From CAZOBJ01 sp964577825 (GTDB lineage: Bacteria > Planctomycetota > SZUA-567 > JAFGNG01), in assembly GCA_964577825.1 (NCBI GenBank), contig CAZOBJ010000053.1, forward strand, positions 1 through 20,946: 20,946 bases of DNA. Reading direction: 5' to 3'. Positions 12,976-20,939 of the stretch are shown one piece after another. The notes under the pieces are model-generated. The model did not search any database. It worked only from the letters and a program-made list of their open reading frames with translations, and was not told the origin of the DNA. The translations under genes and the position numbers were made by a program. Position 1 is the first letter of the stretch; every line of letters begins with the position of its first letter.

Positions 12976-14268
12976 GTGGAGCAGATCAAAGGCAAGGCGC
13001 GAGAACTCATCGGCCGGTTCAAAGGGGATGCGTACGTGTTCGGGCTCGGGACCATCGGCGAGTCCGGTAGATTGGCCGGCCGGTTCGGCCGTCGGTTCCT
13101 GCTGGTGCGCGACGAGGCATGCCTCAAGAACGGCATGTTCGACGGGCTGAGCCGTTCCTTTGAGGGGGGCGGGCTCAAGATCGCGGCCGAGTGCCCGGGC
13201 GCCGGGCCGAACGCTCCCGTCGAGGACGTGGAACGCGTGCGGGATGAGATACTCCGGGTCCGGCCGGACGCAGTGGTCGGAATGGGCGGCGGAAGCCTCA
13301 TCGACGGCGTGAAGGCGTCTGTCACGCTGGCCAGCCTGGGCGGCTCCTGCGACGACTATTACGGCGCCGGCAAGGTCAGCGAAAGGATCGAGGCGATCGG
13401 CAAGCCGCTGATGCCGTTCCTCATCGTGCAGACCGCCAGCGCCTCGGGCGCACACCTGACCAAGTACGCCAACGTTACCAATGAGCGGACGATGCAGAAG
13501 AAGCTGTTCATCGACGTGGCCGTCGTGCCGCCCGCTGCCCTTTTCGACTACCGCGCGACCATCACCATGCCGGCCAGGTTCACGAAGGTCGGGGCGTTCG
13601 ACGGCGTCTGCCACCTCCTGGAGACTTACTTCGGGGTGGCCGAGGACCACGAGCAGTTCGGCGTCCTGCAGGAGGTGGCGCTGGCCGGACTGGAGCTGAT
13701 CATCGCTGCGCTGCCGGGTGTGTTGAAGGAGCCCGACTCCGAGCCCCTGCGGGAGGCGCTCGGCCTCGGCACCGACCTGGGCGGCCACGCCATCATGATC
13801 GGGAGCACCAACGGGCCGCACCTGAACAGCTTCTCCCTGGTTGACATCATGGATCACGGACAGGCGACGGCGCTCCTGATGCCTTACTACACCTGCTTCT
13901 TTGGGCCCGCCATACGGGGCAAGCTGACCAGGGTCGGAGCGATCTACCAGAGGTACGGATATGTCGACGCGGACGCGGCGCTGGAAGGCATGTCGGGCGA
14001 GCAGCTCGGCCGGGCCGTAGGGCGCGGCATGGCGGCCATGGCCGAGAGCGTGGACTTCCCCACCACGCTCGAACAGGTGGAGGGTTTCTCCGACGAGCAT
14101 GAGGCGCGGATGCTCTCGGCGGCGAAGGACCCGGCCCTGGCCTCCAAGCTCCAGGGCATGCCCATCCCCATGCAGTCGCACGAGGTGGACCGTTACATGG
14201 GTTCGGTGCTGAAGGCCGCCCGCACCGGCGACTTCTCCCTTATCGTGCCGCACGACGACGTCCGTTGA
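12976..14268 (+). CDS. Iron-containing (group III) alcohol dehydrogenase family protein
   Basis: A 430-residue metal-dependent dehydrogenase. The dinucleotide-binding motif GMGGGSLID is at about 102-110. The four metal ligands of the Fe-ADH family are recognisable as Asp209 and His213 (AFDGVCH), His282 (NGPHLNSF) and His294 (MDHGQA). It should use NAD(P) to interconvert an alcohol or polyol and its aldehyde or ketone; glycerol-dehydrogenase-like activity is also possible. There is no export signal. The GTG start has AGAAGGG about 8 nt upstream. An ATG at 12931 would add 15 residues but lies inside the promoter candidate and has no ribosome site. The hemerythrin gene follows 96 bp downstream on the same strand. 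Confidence 0.92.
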   Translation: MEQIKGKARELIGRFKGDAYVFGLGTIGESGRLAGRFGRRFLLVRDEACLKNGMFDGLSRSFEGGGLKIAAECPGAGPNAPVEDVERVRDEILRVRPDAVVGMGGGSLIDGVKASVTLASLGGSCDDYYGAGKVSERIEAIGKPLMPFLIVQTASASGAHLTKYANVTNERTMQKKLFIDVAVVPPAALFDYRATITMPARFTKVGAFDGVCHLLETYFGVAEDHEQFGVLQEVALAGLELIIAALPGVLKEPDSEPLREALGLGTDLGGHAIMIGSTNGPHLNSFSLVDIMDHGQATALLMPYYTCFFGPAIRGKLTRVGAIYQRYGYVDADAALEGMSGEQLGRAVGRGMAAMAESVDFPTTLEQVEGFSDEHEARMLSAAKDPALASKLQGMPIPMQSHEVDRYMGSVLKAARTGDFSLIVPHDDVR

Positions 14269-14273
14269 GGCAC

Positions 14274-14321
14274 TATCGCGCGTAACTGGCTGGCTTGTGC
14301 CCTGAAGGCGACAACGCGATA
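14274..14321 (+). terminator. Inverted repeat just downstream of the alcohol dehydrogenase gene
   Basis: TATCGCG (14274-14280) and CGCGATA (14315-14321) are perfect complements separated by 34 nt. The first arm begins 6 bp after the stop codon. A small inner stem GGC/GCC is possible. There is no T-run, so it is a weak terminator candidate or a protein-binding dyad. Confidence 0.3.
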
Positions 14322-14364
14322 ATGGCCCGGTCGAGGGACGGCCGGAGAACTGGGGGGGAGGGCA

Positions 14365-15084
14365 ATGGCTGGGCAAGATGGCCTGCAGGCGAGGCGCGGG
14401 TTCCTGACGCGGGTTGGAGCGGTGGGCCTTGGGCTGGCCGCCGCCGCGACGGGGGGGCGCTCTGCACGGGGACAGCAGGATGCGCCCGACGCCGTGGCGG
14501 CCACCCAGGCCCTGATGCACGAGCACGGCGTCATCCACCGGCTGATGAACGTCTATCAGGAGTGTGCCGACCGCCTGATCGCCGGCGTGGACGTCCCCCC
14601 GGACGCCCTCGGCGGCACGGGGGTGGTTCTGGACGATTTCATCCGGGCCCACCACGAAGCCATCGAGGAACAGTACGTCTACCCCGCCTTCATAGCGGCC
14701 GACCGGCGCGTCGGGACCGTGGCCGTCCTGATCCGGCAGCACGCGGTGGGCCGAAGCCTGGCCGCGCGCGTCGTCTTCCTGGCCGGAAAGGACGCCGCGG
14801 GCCAGAGGGAGACGCGGAATGCGCTCGTCCGCACGTGTCGGGCGTATGCGCGCATGTACCGCGCGCACGTTGCGCACGAGGACACGGTCCTTCTTCCCGC
14901 GTTGCGGGAAGTGATGCCCGCCGCCGACTTCAGCCGCCTGAGCGAGCGCTTCAGGGCTTCTGAGCGGGGTCCGGGAGGACAGAATCCCGCCGCGTCCGCC
15001 CTGGAGAGGATCGTCGAGGCCGAAGAGATGCTGGGCATCGCCGGGCTCGACGCGTTCACCGCACAACTGCAGGGCAATCCATGA
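14365..15084 (+). CDS. Tat-exported hemerythrin-domain protein
   Basis: A 239-residue protein with a twin-arginine signal (ARRGFLTRVGAVGLG, Arg10-Arg11) followed by a hydrophobic stretch to about residue 36. Export in folded form with its cofactor is therefore expected. The rest is a four-helix hemerythrin-like bundle with ligand-type motifs. These are LMHEHGVIH (His52, His54, His58), AHHEAIEEQYVYP (His96, His97, Glu101), RQHAVG (His126) and AHVAHEDTVLLP (His168, His171, Glu172). Such a site holds a di-iron centre that binds or senses oxygen or nitric oxide, or stores iron. GGGAGGG lies just upstream of the ATG. It shares strand and proximity with the alcohol dehydrogenase gene. A functional link is not evident from sequence. 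Confidence 0.9.
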   Translation: MAGQDGLQARRGFLTRVGAVGLGLAAAATGGRSARGQQDAPDAVAATQALMHEHGVIHRLMNVYQECADRLIAGVDVPPDALGGTGVVLDDFIRAHHEAIEEQYVYPAFIAADRRVGTVAVLIRQHAVGRSLAARVVFLAGKDAAGQRETRNALVRTCRAYARMYRAHVAHEDTVLLPALREVMPAADFSRLSERFRASERGPGGQNPAASALERIVEAEEMLGIAGLDAFTAQLQGNP

Positions 15085-15125
15085 ACCCGGCGGGAGCGGT
15101 TGGGGCATCGAGGTGAGCGAATCGT

Positions 15126-15193
15126 GGCTTCGGGAGGCGCAGGTCCAGGTCTCGCAGACCTGAAGCCGAAGCCGTTGCCGCCTGCGCTGCAGG
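15126..15193. other. Nested inverted repeats, possible structured RNA or strong terminator
   Basis: An outer 8-bp pair, GGCTTCGG (15126-15133) and CCGAAGCC (15166-15173), encloses a perfect 7-bp hairpin: CAGGTCT (15146-15152), loop CGC, AGACCTG (15156-15162). A second hairpin, CCTGC/GCAGG with loop GCT, follows at 15181-15193. The block lies 42 bp after the hemerythrin stop and 35 bp before the next promoter's -35. There is no T-run. It could be a terminator for the upstream genes or a small structured RNA. Confidence 0.5.
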
Positions 15194-15227
15194 AGCGTGA
15201 TCGCGCCGCCTCGGCGGGGCACACCAC

Positions 15228-15256
15228 TTTCCATGTGCTCTGGTGTCTGCTATACT
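15228..15256 (+). promoter_or_regulatory. Candidate promoter for the NPCBM esterase
   Basis: TTTCCA (15228-15233) and TATACT (15251-15256) are 17 bp apart, matching consensus in 4 and 5 of 6 positions. Initiation near 15263 rules out the in-frame GTG at 15243 and supports the GTG at 15312, with a leader of about 50 nt. Confidence 0.5.
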
Positions 15257-15311
15257 ATCGGCGCTCGTTCTACCTTTCGTGCCGCCGTCCTTTGAGAGCG
15301 GGGAGAGGGCT

Positions 15312-17810
15312 GTGACGGAGCGGGAGCAATCTGTGCGTTTGCGCTTTCTGGTCGCGCTCACCGCGGTCTCGGCCTTGTTCGCTGCGACCAACATCTTCCG
15401 GTCCTGCCAGTTGAGGCGGGAGCGCACGACGTACGTGCGCACCGAGGAGCGGCTGCGCGACTACGTCCGGGAAGTCCTGAAGGAGGAAGAGGCCAAGATC
15501 GAGGACTTCGCGCGCGCAGAGCGCGGGCGCCTGGGCCGAGACGCCGCCGCGCTGCTGGTGCAGGCCCGCGCCCTGGTGGACGCGGGCGGACCGGAGCGGA
15601 CCCCCGCCGCGAGGCGGCGGGCGGCCTTCGACCAGATCCTGGCCAACTTCCACAGGCTCCAGGACGGCGAGCCGGCCGTCTTTCCCGTCGGCAAGCCCTT
15701 TCTGCGGGCGCACTACATGCCACTTGACGGCTCCTTCAGGCCTTACAGCGTCTGCCTGCCGCGGTCGGCCACGGCGGCTCCCGATCGCGCTCTGCCGCTG
15801 GTCGTCACGCTCAGCGGGACCAATGGATCCCAGTGGCAGGACGTCGAGACCCCTTGCTACGAAGGGATGATCTCGGCGAAGCTGGAGAGCCGTTGCGGCC
15901 CTCGTTGGACGCACGTGTGCGACAGCGACGTCATGGGCATGATGGATGAACTGGAGGAGCTTTACAACATCGACCTGCGTCGGACCTACCTGGTGGGCAA
16001 GTCCGCCGGCGTGGTGGGATGCTGGCGGCTCGCCGCGTACTATCCGGACAGGTTCGCGGGCGTGGTTGCGCTGGACGAGTGGGAGGCCGGCGCCCCCGGC
16101 CATGCCCAGCAGGGGGGGCCGGAGCCGAAGGAGGGGCTGGCCGCAGAGGTTCAATCGTTCCTGCGCGCAAGCACGTTCCTCGTTTCCTTTGCAGAGAACC
16201 TGGCGCATTGCCATGTGTTCGCCGCCTGCAAGGCCGGGACGCAGGCGCTCCACGACTGTGAGAGCCGTGCCATTGCCCGACGGCTGCGGGAACTCGGGCA
16301 CGACGTGGAGTACCTCGAGTTCCCCGGCGGGCGCAATGATCCCCTGCCAGGCTGGGTGGGAGAGTACGCGTTGGCCAAGGTCCTGGGCGCCCCGCCGGTT
16401 CGTCAGCCCGACCATTTCGAGTTCCGCACCGCAGACCTGAGGCACAACCGGGCCTGGTGGGTTGTGCTGGATGCCCTCGATGATCCCCTGAAACTGTCCG
16501 GCGTCCGGGCATCAGTCAGCGGGAAGGGGGTTGCGCTTGTGACGGACAACGTCTCGGCGCTCACGCTGTCGGCCGAGCGGCTGCCGCCCGCGGTGAGGAC
16601 CGTGAGTGTTGACGGTGCGTCGTTCGCCGTGCGTGTGAGCCAGCCCGGGGTTGAGCTGGAGAAATGGGACGGGCAGTGGCAACTGGTGGAGAGGCCCAAG
16701 TTCCGCAAGCGGCAGCGTCTCAGCGGGCCCTTCCAGGACGTCTTCCGTGACCCGTTCCTGGTGGTTTACGCGACGGGGGGCGACTCGGATCTCTTCACCA
16801 GCTTGAGCCGACGGGAGGCCGAGTGGCTCGTCGCGCAGTGGGAGGCGGAACACGGGGCCGTGCCACGCCTCAAGAGCGACATAGAGGTCACGTCGGCTGA
16901 CGTGCGACGGTTCAACATCGTCCTTCTCGGCGCCCCCCGGGTGAAGGGCGTGGTCTCGGGCACGCTGCGCGATCTGCCCGTCGGGTTCGAGGAAGACGCG
17001 ATTGTCCTGAACGGCACCCGTTACGCCGGAGAGGGCCTGGGCGTCATGCTGTGCTATCCGAATCCCGCCAGTCGCGCCCGGATGATTGCGGTCGTGGGAG
17101 CGTTGGGTCCGGCGGGACTCTATCAGGCGTGTGGGCGTTTTGGCGTCCGGCTGCACGATTCCGCCGGCGTTGGGCACAAGTGGTTCGATTACGCAGTGTT
17201 CGACAACCTGACCGTTGGCCCGGACAGCCACCTCGTCGTGGGTTTCTTCGACAATCGGTGGGACTTCGCGCAGCGCGGCCAGAGCCAGGCCGGGGGCGGC
17301 GCCGTCTGGACGCGGGATGCCGAGGCCATCGCGGGTCTTCGCCCGCAGGGATTCCCGCTCCTGGAGTCAGCGGCCGGTTCCGAAGAGCCGCAGGTGTCCC
17401 TGTCCGACGTGCGCCCCACGGAGATAGGCCAGCAGGGCGCCGTTGCGTTCGACCGGGCCTTCGACGGCAGGGCGATCCGGCTGGGCGAGGAGTTGTTCGA
17501 CAGGGGCATGGGCGTGCTCGCACCGTCCTCTCTGTCCTTCAGGCTGGGCGGCCAGTTCAGCCGCTTCACCGCCGCTGTCGGGCCGCTGGAGGGCACGGAC
17601 GCGCGGGACGTGGTCTTCGAGGTGATCGGCGACGGCGCAGTGCTGGCTACCGTGCGCGTGCCGGCATCCGGGTCGCAGGCCGCTGCGGCCGCTATTTCGG
17701 CCGCTGTCGACGGCGTGCAGGCGCTGACCCTGGGTGTTCGGACTGCCTCCCACCGGACGACGGGCGAGCGTCTCGAATGCGCCTGGGCGGACCCGACGCT
17801 GACGCGTTGA
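15312..17810 (+). CDS. Membrane-anchored alpha/beta-hydrolase (esterase) with C-terminal NPCBM domain
   Basis: An 832-residue multidomain protein. A single N-terminal membrane helix (about 10-28) is followed by a charged helical, probably coiled-coil segment (about 43-90). An alpha/beta-hydrolase domain (about 130-365) follows, with strand LPLVVTLSGTNG and nucleophile elbow VGKSAGVVG (Ser231). A beta-rich middle region (about 368-690) begins with the segment LRHNRAWWVVLDAL, which I recall from planctomycete esterases. The C-terminal NPCBM domain (about 691-832) shows the diagnostic GMGVLAPSSLSFRLGG and FSRFTAAVG. NPCBM modules bind carbohydrate in glycosidases, so it may de-esterify polysaccharide at the cell envelope. 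Where a catalytic His is expected the sequence reads GGRNDPLPG, so the triad may be incomplete. The GTG start has GGGGAG 6 nt upstream. Confidence 0.85.
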   Translation: MTEREQSVRLRFLVALTAVSALFAATNIFRSCQLRRERTTYVRTEERLRDYVREVLKEEEAKIEDFARAERGRLGRDAAALLVQARALVDAGGPERTPAARRRAAFDQILANFHRLQDGEPAVFPVGKPFLRAHYMPLDGSFRPYSVCLPRSATAAPDRALPLVVTLSGTNGSQWQDVETPCYEGMISAKLESRCGPRWTHVCDSDVMGMMDELEELYNIDLRRTYLVGKSAGVVGCWRLAAYYPDRFAGVVALDEWEAGAPGHAQQGGPEPKEGLAAEVQSFLRASTFLVSFAENLAHCHVFAACKAGTQALHDCESRAIARRLRELGHDVEYLEFPGGRNDPLPGWVGEYALAKVLGAPPVRQPDHFEFRTADLRHNRAWWVVLDALDDPLKLSGVRASVSGKGVALVTDNVSALTLSAERLPPAVRTVSVDGASFAVRVSQPGVELEKWDGQWQLVERPKFRKRQRLSGPFQDVFRDPFLVVYATGGDSDLFTSLSRREAEWLVAQWEAEHGAVPRLKSDIEVTSADVRRFNIVLLGAPRVKGVVSGTLRDLPVGFEEDAIVLNGTRYAGEGLGVMLCYPNPASRARMIAVVGALGPAGLYQACGRFGVRLHDSAGVGHKWFDYAVFDNLTVGPDSHLVVGFFDNRWDFAQRGQSQAGGGAVWTRDAEAIAGLRPQGFPLLESAAGSEEPQVSLSDVRPTEIGQQGAVAFDRAFDGRAIRLGEELFDRGMGVLAPSSLSFRLGGQFSRFTAAVGPLEGTDARDVVFEVIGDGAVLATVRVPASGSQAAAAAISAAVDGVQALTLGVRTASHRTTGERLECAWADPTLTR

Positions 17811-17841
17811 GGCCGAACTCACCCCGTCCCGTCTCTCCCGC

Positions 17842-18336
17842 CTACGCTGCTTCGCCGGCGCTTCCCAGCTCTTCGGCGAACTGCGCGAGCCGTTCCGTGT
17901 GTCGGTCCTTCAGCACGTCCTTCATCCTGAGGCCCAGCACGGCACGCGGCGGCTTCCCGCAGGCCGCCTCCATGTGCCTGAAGGTCCGCTTCACGCCCGT
18001 TCCGCCTGTGGTGCAAAAGAAGGCGACCTCGGGCAGGCGGCCCGCGTACTGCGAGAGATAGCCGCGCATCGGGGAACTCATCGTCCACGCCCACACGGGC
18101 GTGCCCAGGACAACCAGGTCGTAGTCGCCCGGGTCCCTCTGCGGCGCCTTGATTTCAGCGGCCCTCTTCTTCAAGGCGTCCCTGCCGGAGGCCAGGTAGC
18201 CCCATGCGCCGGACCTGTCCACGGTGTCGATGATCTCTTCCAGCTCGCACCCGAGCAGCTCCGCGATGGCCTCAGCCACCTTGCGCGTGGTGCCCGTACG
18301 GGAGTAGTAAACAACCAGGACCTTCTCTTCGCTCAT
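17842..18336 (-). CDS. Flavodoxin family protein
   Basis: A 164-residue flavodoxin-like protein. After strand 1 (KVLVVYYS) comes the FMN-phosphate loop SRTGTTRKVA (12-21). LVVLGTPVWAWTMSSPMR (about 84-101) and AFFCTTGGTG (about 115-124) match the two further FMN-contact loops. It should bind FMN non-covalently and shuttle electrons or reduce a small partner; the form is closer to the NAD(P)H-oxidoreductase-like flavodoxins than to short electron-carrier ones (inference). The ATG at 18336 has AGGAGG 7 nt upstream. A longer start at 18366 has none. It is 30 bp downstream of the CehA-type gene, so it is probably co-transcribed. It converges with the NPCBM esterase gene across 31 bp with no visible terminator. 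Confidence 0.9.
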   Translation of the reverse strand: MSEEKVLVVYYSRTGTTRKVAEAIAELLGCELEEIIDTVDRSGAWGYLASGRDALKKRAAEIKAPQRDPGDYDLVVLGTPVWAWTMSSPMRGYLSQYAGRLPEVAFFCTTGGTGVKRTFRHMEAACGKPPRAVLGLRMKDVLKDRHTERLAQFAEELGSAGEAA

Positions 18337-18366
18337 CTCGCGTCCTCCTGCTGTGCCCACGCCCAA

Positions 18367-19851
18367 TCACGGGCTTATCCACACGGGCGAGGACCAGGCC
18401 ATCTGGTCTCCCGGGCCGAGCACCTTCAGGTAGTAGAATGCGAACGGCTCCGGGTTCCTGGCAGCGCCGCGTATGCAGGCCGACTCCAGGGGCTCATCGT
18501 CCGTGAAGCTGAAGCGGGTCAGCGCACCCTCCGTGCGCGTCTCCGCCAGGCGCTCGTTGTTGCGGAACAGGGCTATCCTGGCGTCGCGTTCGGAGACGAG
18601 GGCGCCGCTTATGCGGCGGCAGGCGCGACTGCCGGCGTCCGCCTCGGCTTGGCCGCCCATTTGCGTCCCGTTGACGGAGAACTCCAGCACCGGCCGCCAG
18701 AACGTGCTGGCGTAGCAGCGCCGCTCCAGCAGCGACGCGAACAGTTGCCCGCGCTCCAGTTCGTCGGCGTAGACCGCCGCGACGCCCTGGCAGTTGAGGC
18801 GGTGCTGCCCGTAGCCGTAGTTCTCCGCGTTGACGGGGAAGGGTGTTCCCGGCATGGTGTGGTGCGTGTCGCTGGACCCGATGACGCCCAGGCGGTAGCC
18901 CAGTTCGAGCGCGTCGCGCCAGTATGCCTTCCTGTCGGTCTTGCCGCCCTTCAGGTAGAGGTCGTCATGGCGGCCCTCGGAGCCGCCCCACCAGGAGTAG
19001 ATCTCGAGGACCGTCTCGTGGTCCGGGTTGTGGAACGGGTCCTCGAAGTCCCTGTACTTGCCCGCCCGGCCGGTGTGGTGGGGGATGCTTAGGTAGGGCA
19101 GGCCGCGTTCGTCCAGCCAGGCCCACAGCTCGTCCAGCCCGACCTTCGGGGCGATGCCCTTCATGTCCTCCCGGTCGCGCCAGAAGTGCTCCGCCTCGTC
19201 GGCGTTGTAGTAGATGTTGTTGTCGCCCCCGAAGCCGCGGGCGTGGGAGGACTCGAAGGCCAGGAAGGTGGCGAACTCGCCCGGGGCGTTGTGGCGCCGG
19301 GCGGCGTCCTTGATCTCGTCCCAGTTGCCCTCTTCCGCGTGGATTCCTCGCAGGTGGTCGGCAGCGGCGCAGAAGTCCAGCAGCGCCACGCGTCGGCCGT
19401 ACCAGTAGCAGAACTCCGGGTCCTTGCACTGGTCGCGGTGGCAGTTGCTCAGGGTGGTGTGCACGTGCGTGTCGCCCCACCACAGGCGCGGGCCGGCCGG
19501 CCTGGCAAGGGTCGCGTTGCTCCGCGGGGGCGCGCCGGGGCAGCCTTCCGGCTCGGCCGTAAGGTAGAAGGCCCCCTCTCGGTCGGCGACGAGCCCATCC
19601 ACCCGCGCCATGCCCAGCCCATCGGGCGTGAAATCGATGCAGTCGGGCGCCTTCAGCGCGGGGTCGCTCGCCCCGAGCGGAATCCGGCCCGCGTACTGCT
19701 CGTCCGGCATCCCCCGGGCGTCCATCATGACGGCCCTCAGCGCGAAGGGTTCCCCCGGCCGCACCACGGACGGGATGACCAGGTGCAGGAAGTGCGATTC
19801 CGCGTCGAACTTGCCGCGGAACCGGCTGAACTGTTCTTTGTAGGAAGGCAT
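18367..19851 (-). CDS. CehA/McbA-type PHP-fold metallohydrolase (DUF3604-like)
   Basis: A 494-residue protein with a PHP-type metal site. Visible ligands are WGDTHVHT (Asp127, His129, His131), AAADH (Asp165, His166), LAFES (Glu200), IPHHTG (His258/His259) and GSSDTHH (Asp328, His330). CehA and McbA are carbamate/ester hydrolases; the substrate here is unknown. Directly after the first metal motif comes an unusual cysteine cluster, NCHRDQCKDPEFC (Cys137, Cys142, Cys148), with another Cys at 161. The N-terminal 120 residues form a beta-rich domain of unknown role. No export signal is visible. The ATG at 19851 has GGAGA about 6 nt upstream. Longer starts (ATG at 19899, TTG at 19923) overlap the promoter candidate. 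It heads a two-gene unit with the flavodoxin. Confidence 0.88.
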   Translation of the reverse strand: MPSYKEQFSRFRGKFDAESHFLHLVIPSVVRPGEPFALRAVMMDARGMPDEQYAGRIPLGASDPALKAPDCIDFTPDGLGMARVDGLVADREGAFYLTAEPEGCPGAPPRSNATLARPAGPRLWWGDTHVHTTLSNCHRDQCKDPEFCYWYGRRVALLDFCAAADHLRGIHAEEGNWDEIKDAARRHNAPGEFATFLAFESSHARGFGGDNNIYYNADEAEHFWRDREDMKGIAPKVGLDELWAWLDERGLPYLSIPHHTGRAGKYRDFEDPFHNPDHETVLEIYSWWGGSEGRHDDLYLKGGKTDRKAYWRDALELGYRLGVIGSSDTHHTMPGTPFPVNAENYGYGQHRLNCQGVAAVYADELERGQLFASLLERRCYASTFWRPVLEFSVNGTQMGGQAEADAGSRACRRISGALVSERDARIALFRNNERLAETRTEGALTRFSFTDDEPLESACIRGAARNPEPFAFYYLKVLGPGDQMAWSSPVWISP

Positions 19852-19894
19852 GGGTTCTCCACGTGACGGGGTGCAGGCTGAACGTGTTTCGCTT

Positions 19895-19924
19895 ATCATA
19901 GAGGGGTGCGGCCTGTGCTGCAAA
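19895..19924 (-). promoter_or_regulatory. Candidate promoter for the CehA-type/flavodoxin unit
   Basis: On the minus strand TTTGCA (19919-19924) and TATGAT (19895-19900) are 18 bp apart, matching consensus in 4 and 5 of 6 positions. The leader would be about 37 nt. It lies in the 131-bp divergent gap shared with the HSL-type esterase; I see no convincing plus-strand promoter there. Confidence 0.5.
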
Positions 19925-19982
19925 GGCCCGTGACAAACCGGTCAAGTGCCGTCAGCGGACCCGGACCGCGAGGGAGGAAAAG

Positions 19983-20939
19983 ATGCGGCGGAGAGAATCA
20001 GGCGGGCGCGTTACAGTCCTTCTTGCGGCGGCGCTCATGCTGGCGCTGTCCCTGGCGGTTGCGCCCGGCGCCGGCGCGTCAGGCGACGTCCGCGAGAAGT
20101 CCGTTGGGCGGCAGGAGAGAGTGCAGGAAGGGGAGGGCGTCGACAGGCCGACGGCGCTCCGCCAAGCGGACTTCGCCGACGTGAAGTACGGTCCCCACGA
20201 GCGCAACGTGCTGGATTTCTGGAAGGCCGAGTCCGAGAAGCCTGCGCCCGTGCTGCTCTACTTCCACGGGGGCGGCTTCGTCGGCGGGGACAAGCGGGCC
20301 GTCGGCGGCTACGTCGAGCGCTGCCTGGCCGAGGGCATCTCGGTGGCGTCCGCCAACTACCGGTTCGTGCGGGGGCGCGAGCCGGTGACCTTCCCCGGGC
20401 CGCACCGCGACGGCGCCCGGGTCGTGCAGTTCCTCCGTCACAAGTCGAAGGAGTGGAACATCACCCCGGACCGGATCGCCCTTGTGGGCTCGTCGGCCGG
20501 CGCGAACATGGCGCTCTGGATCGGGCTGCACGACGACCTGGCCGACCCCGAGAGCGAGGACCCCGTCGCCCGGCTCTCGTCGCGCGTCTCGTGCGTCGTC
20601 TCACACGGCGGGCAGACGTCGAACGACCCGCGCTTCATCCTGGAGCGAATCGGCGGCTCGCCCCGGGTCCATCCGTCGCTGTTCCCCGCCTACGGCGTGT
20701 CATCGTGGGAAGAGTTGGACACGCCGGATGTCGGCAGGCTCGTCGAGGAATCCAGCGCCATCAGCCACGCCACGGCCGGCGACCCGGCCGTCTATCTGGC
20801 CTACGGCGGCTTCCTGGCCGGCACGCCCCTGCCGAAGGACACCCCCATCGGCGTGTCCATCCACCACGCGATGTTCGGGAAGGTCCTCAAGGAGAAGCTC
20901 GACCCGCTCGGCGTCGAGTGCCACCTCTACTACAAATAG
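19983..20939 (+). CDS. Exported alpha/beta-hydrolase, HSL/acetyl-esterase type
   Basis: A 318-residue esterase with a signal peptide (hydrophobic run about 10-28, cleavage near AGAS at about 33). The oxyanion-hole motif HGGGF (about residues 94-98) and nucleophile elbow VGSSAGANM are both present, which places it in the hormone-sensitive-lipase/acetyl-xylan-esterase-like group. It probably removes acyl groups from sugars or small esters outside the cytoplasm. GGGAGG lies 5 nt before the ATG, a strong ribosome site. The C-terminus ends at GVECHLYYK just after the helix IHHAMFGKVLKEKL. Relatives usually continue for one more strand and helix, where the catalytic His normally lies. The protein may thus be slightly truncated or belong to a shorter subgroup. 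The stop is 7 bp from the window's edge. Confidence 0.88.
   Translation: MRRRESGGRVTVLLAAALMLALSLAVAPGAGASGDVREKSVGRQERVQEGEGVDRPTALRQADFADVKYGPHERNVLDFWKAESEKPAPVLLYFHGGGFVGGDKRAVGGYVERCLAEGISVASANYRFVRGREPVTFPGPHRDGARVVQFLRHKSKEWNITPDRIALVGSSAGANMALWIGLHDDLADPESEDPVARLSSRVSCVVSHGGQTSNDPRFILERIGGSPRVHPSLFPAYGVSSWEELDTPDVGRLVEESSAISHATAGDPAVYLAYGGFLAGTPLPKDTPIGVSIHHAMFGKVLKEKLDPLGVECHLYYK

Noticed and set aside
12796..15234. Long minus-strand open frame of about 810 codons
   Set aside because: It is antisense to the well-supported iron alcohol dehydrogenase and hemerythrin genes. No family motif is present and codon usage is that of a shadow frame.
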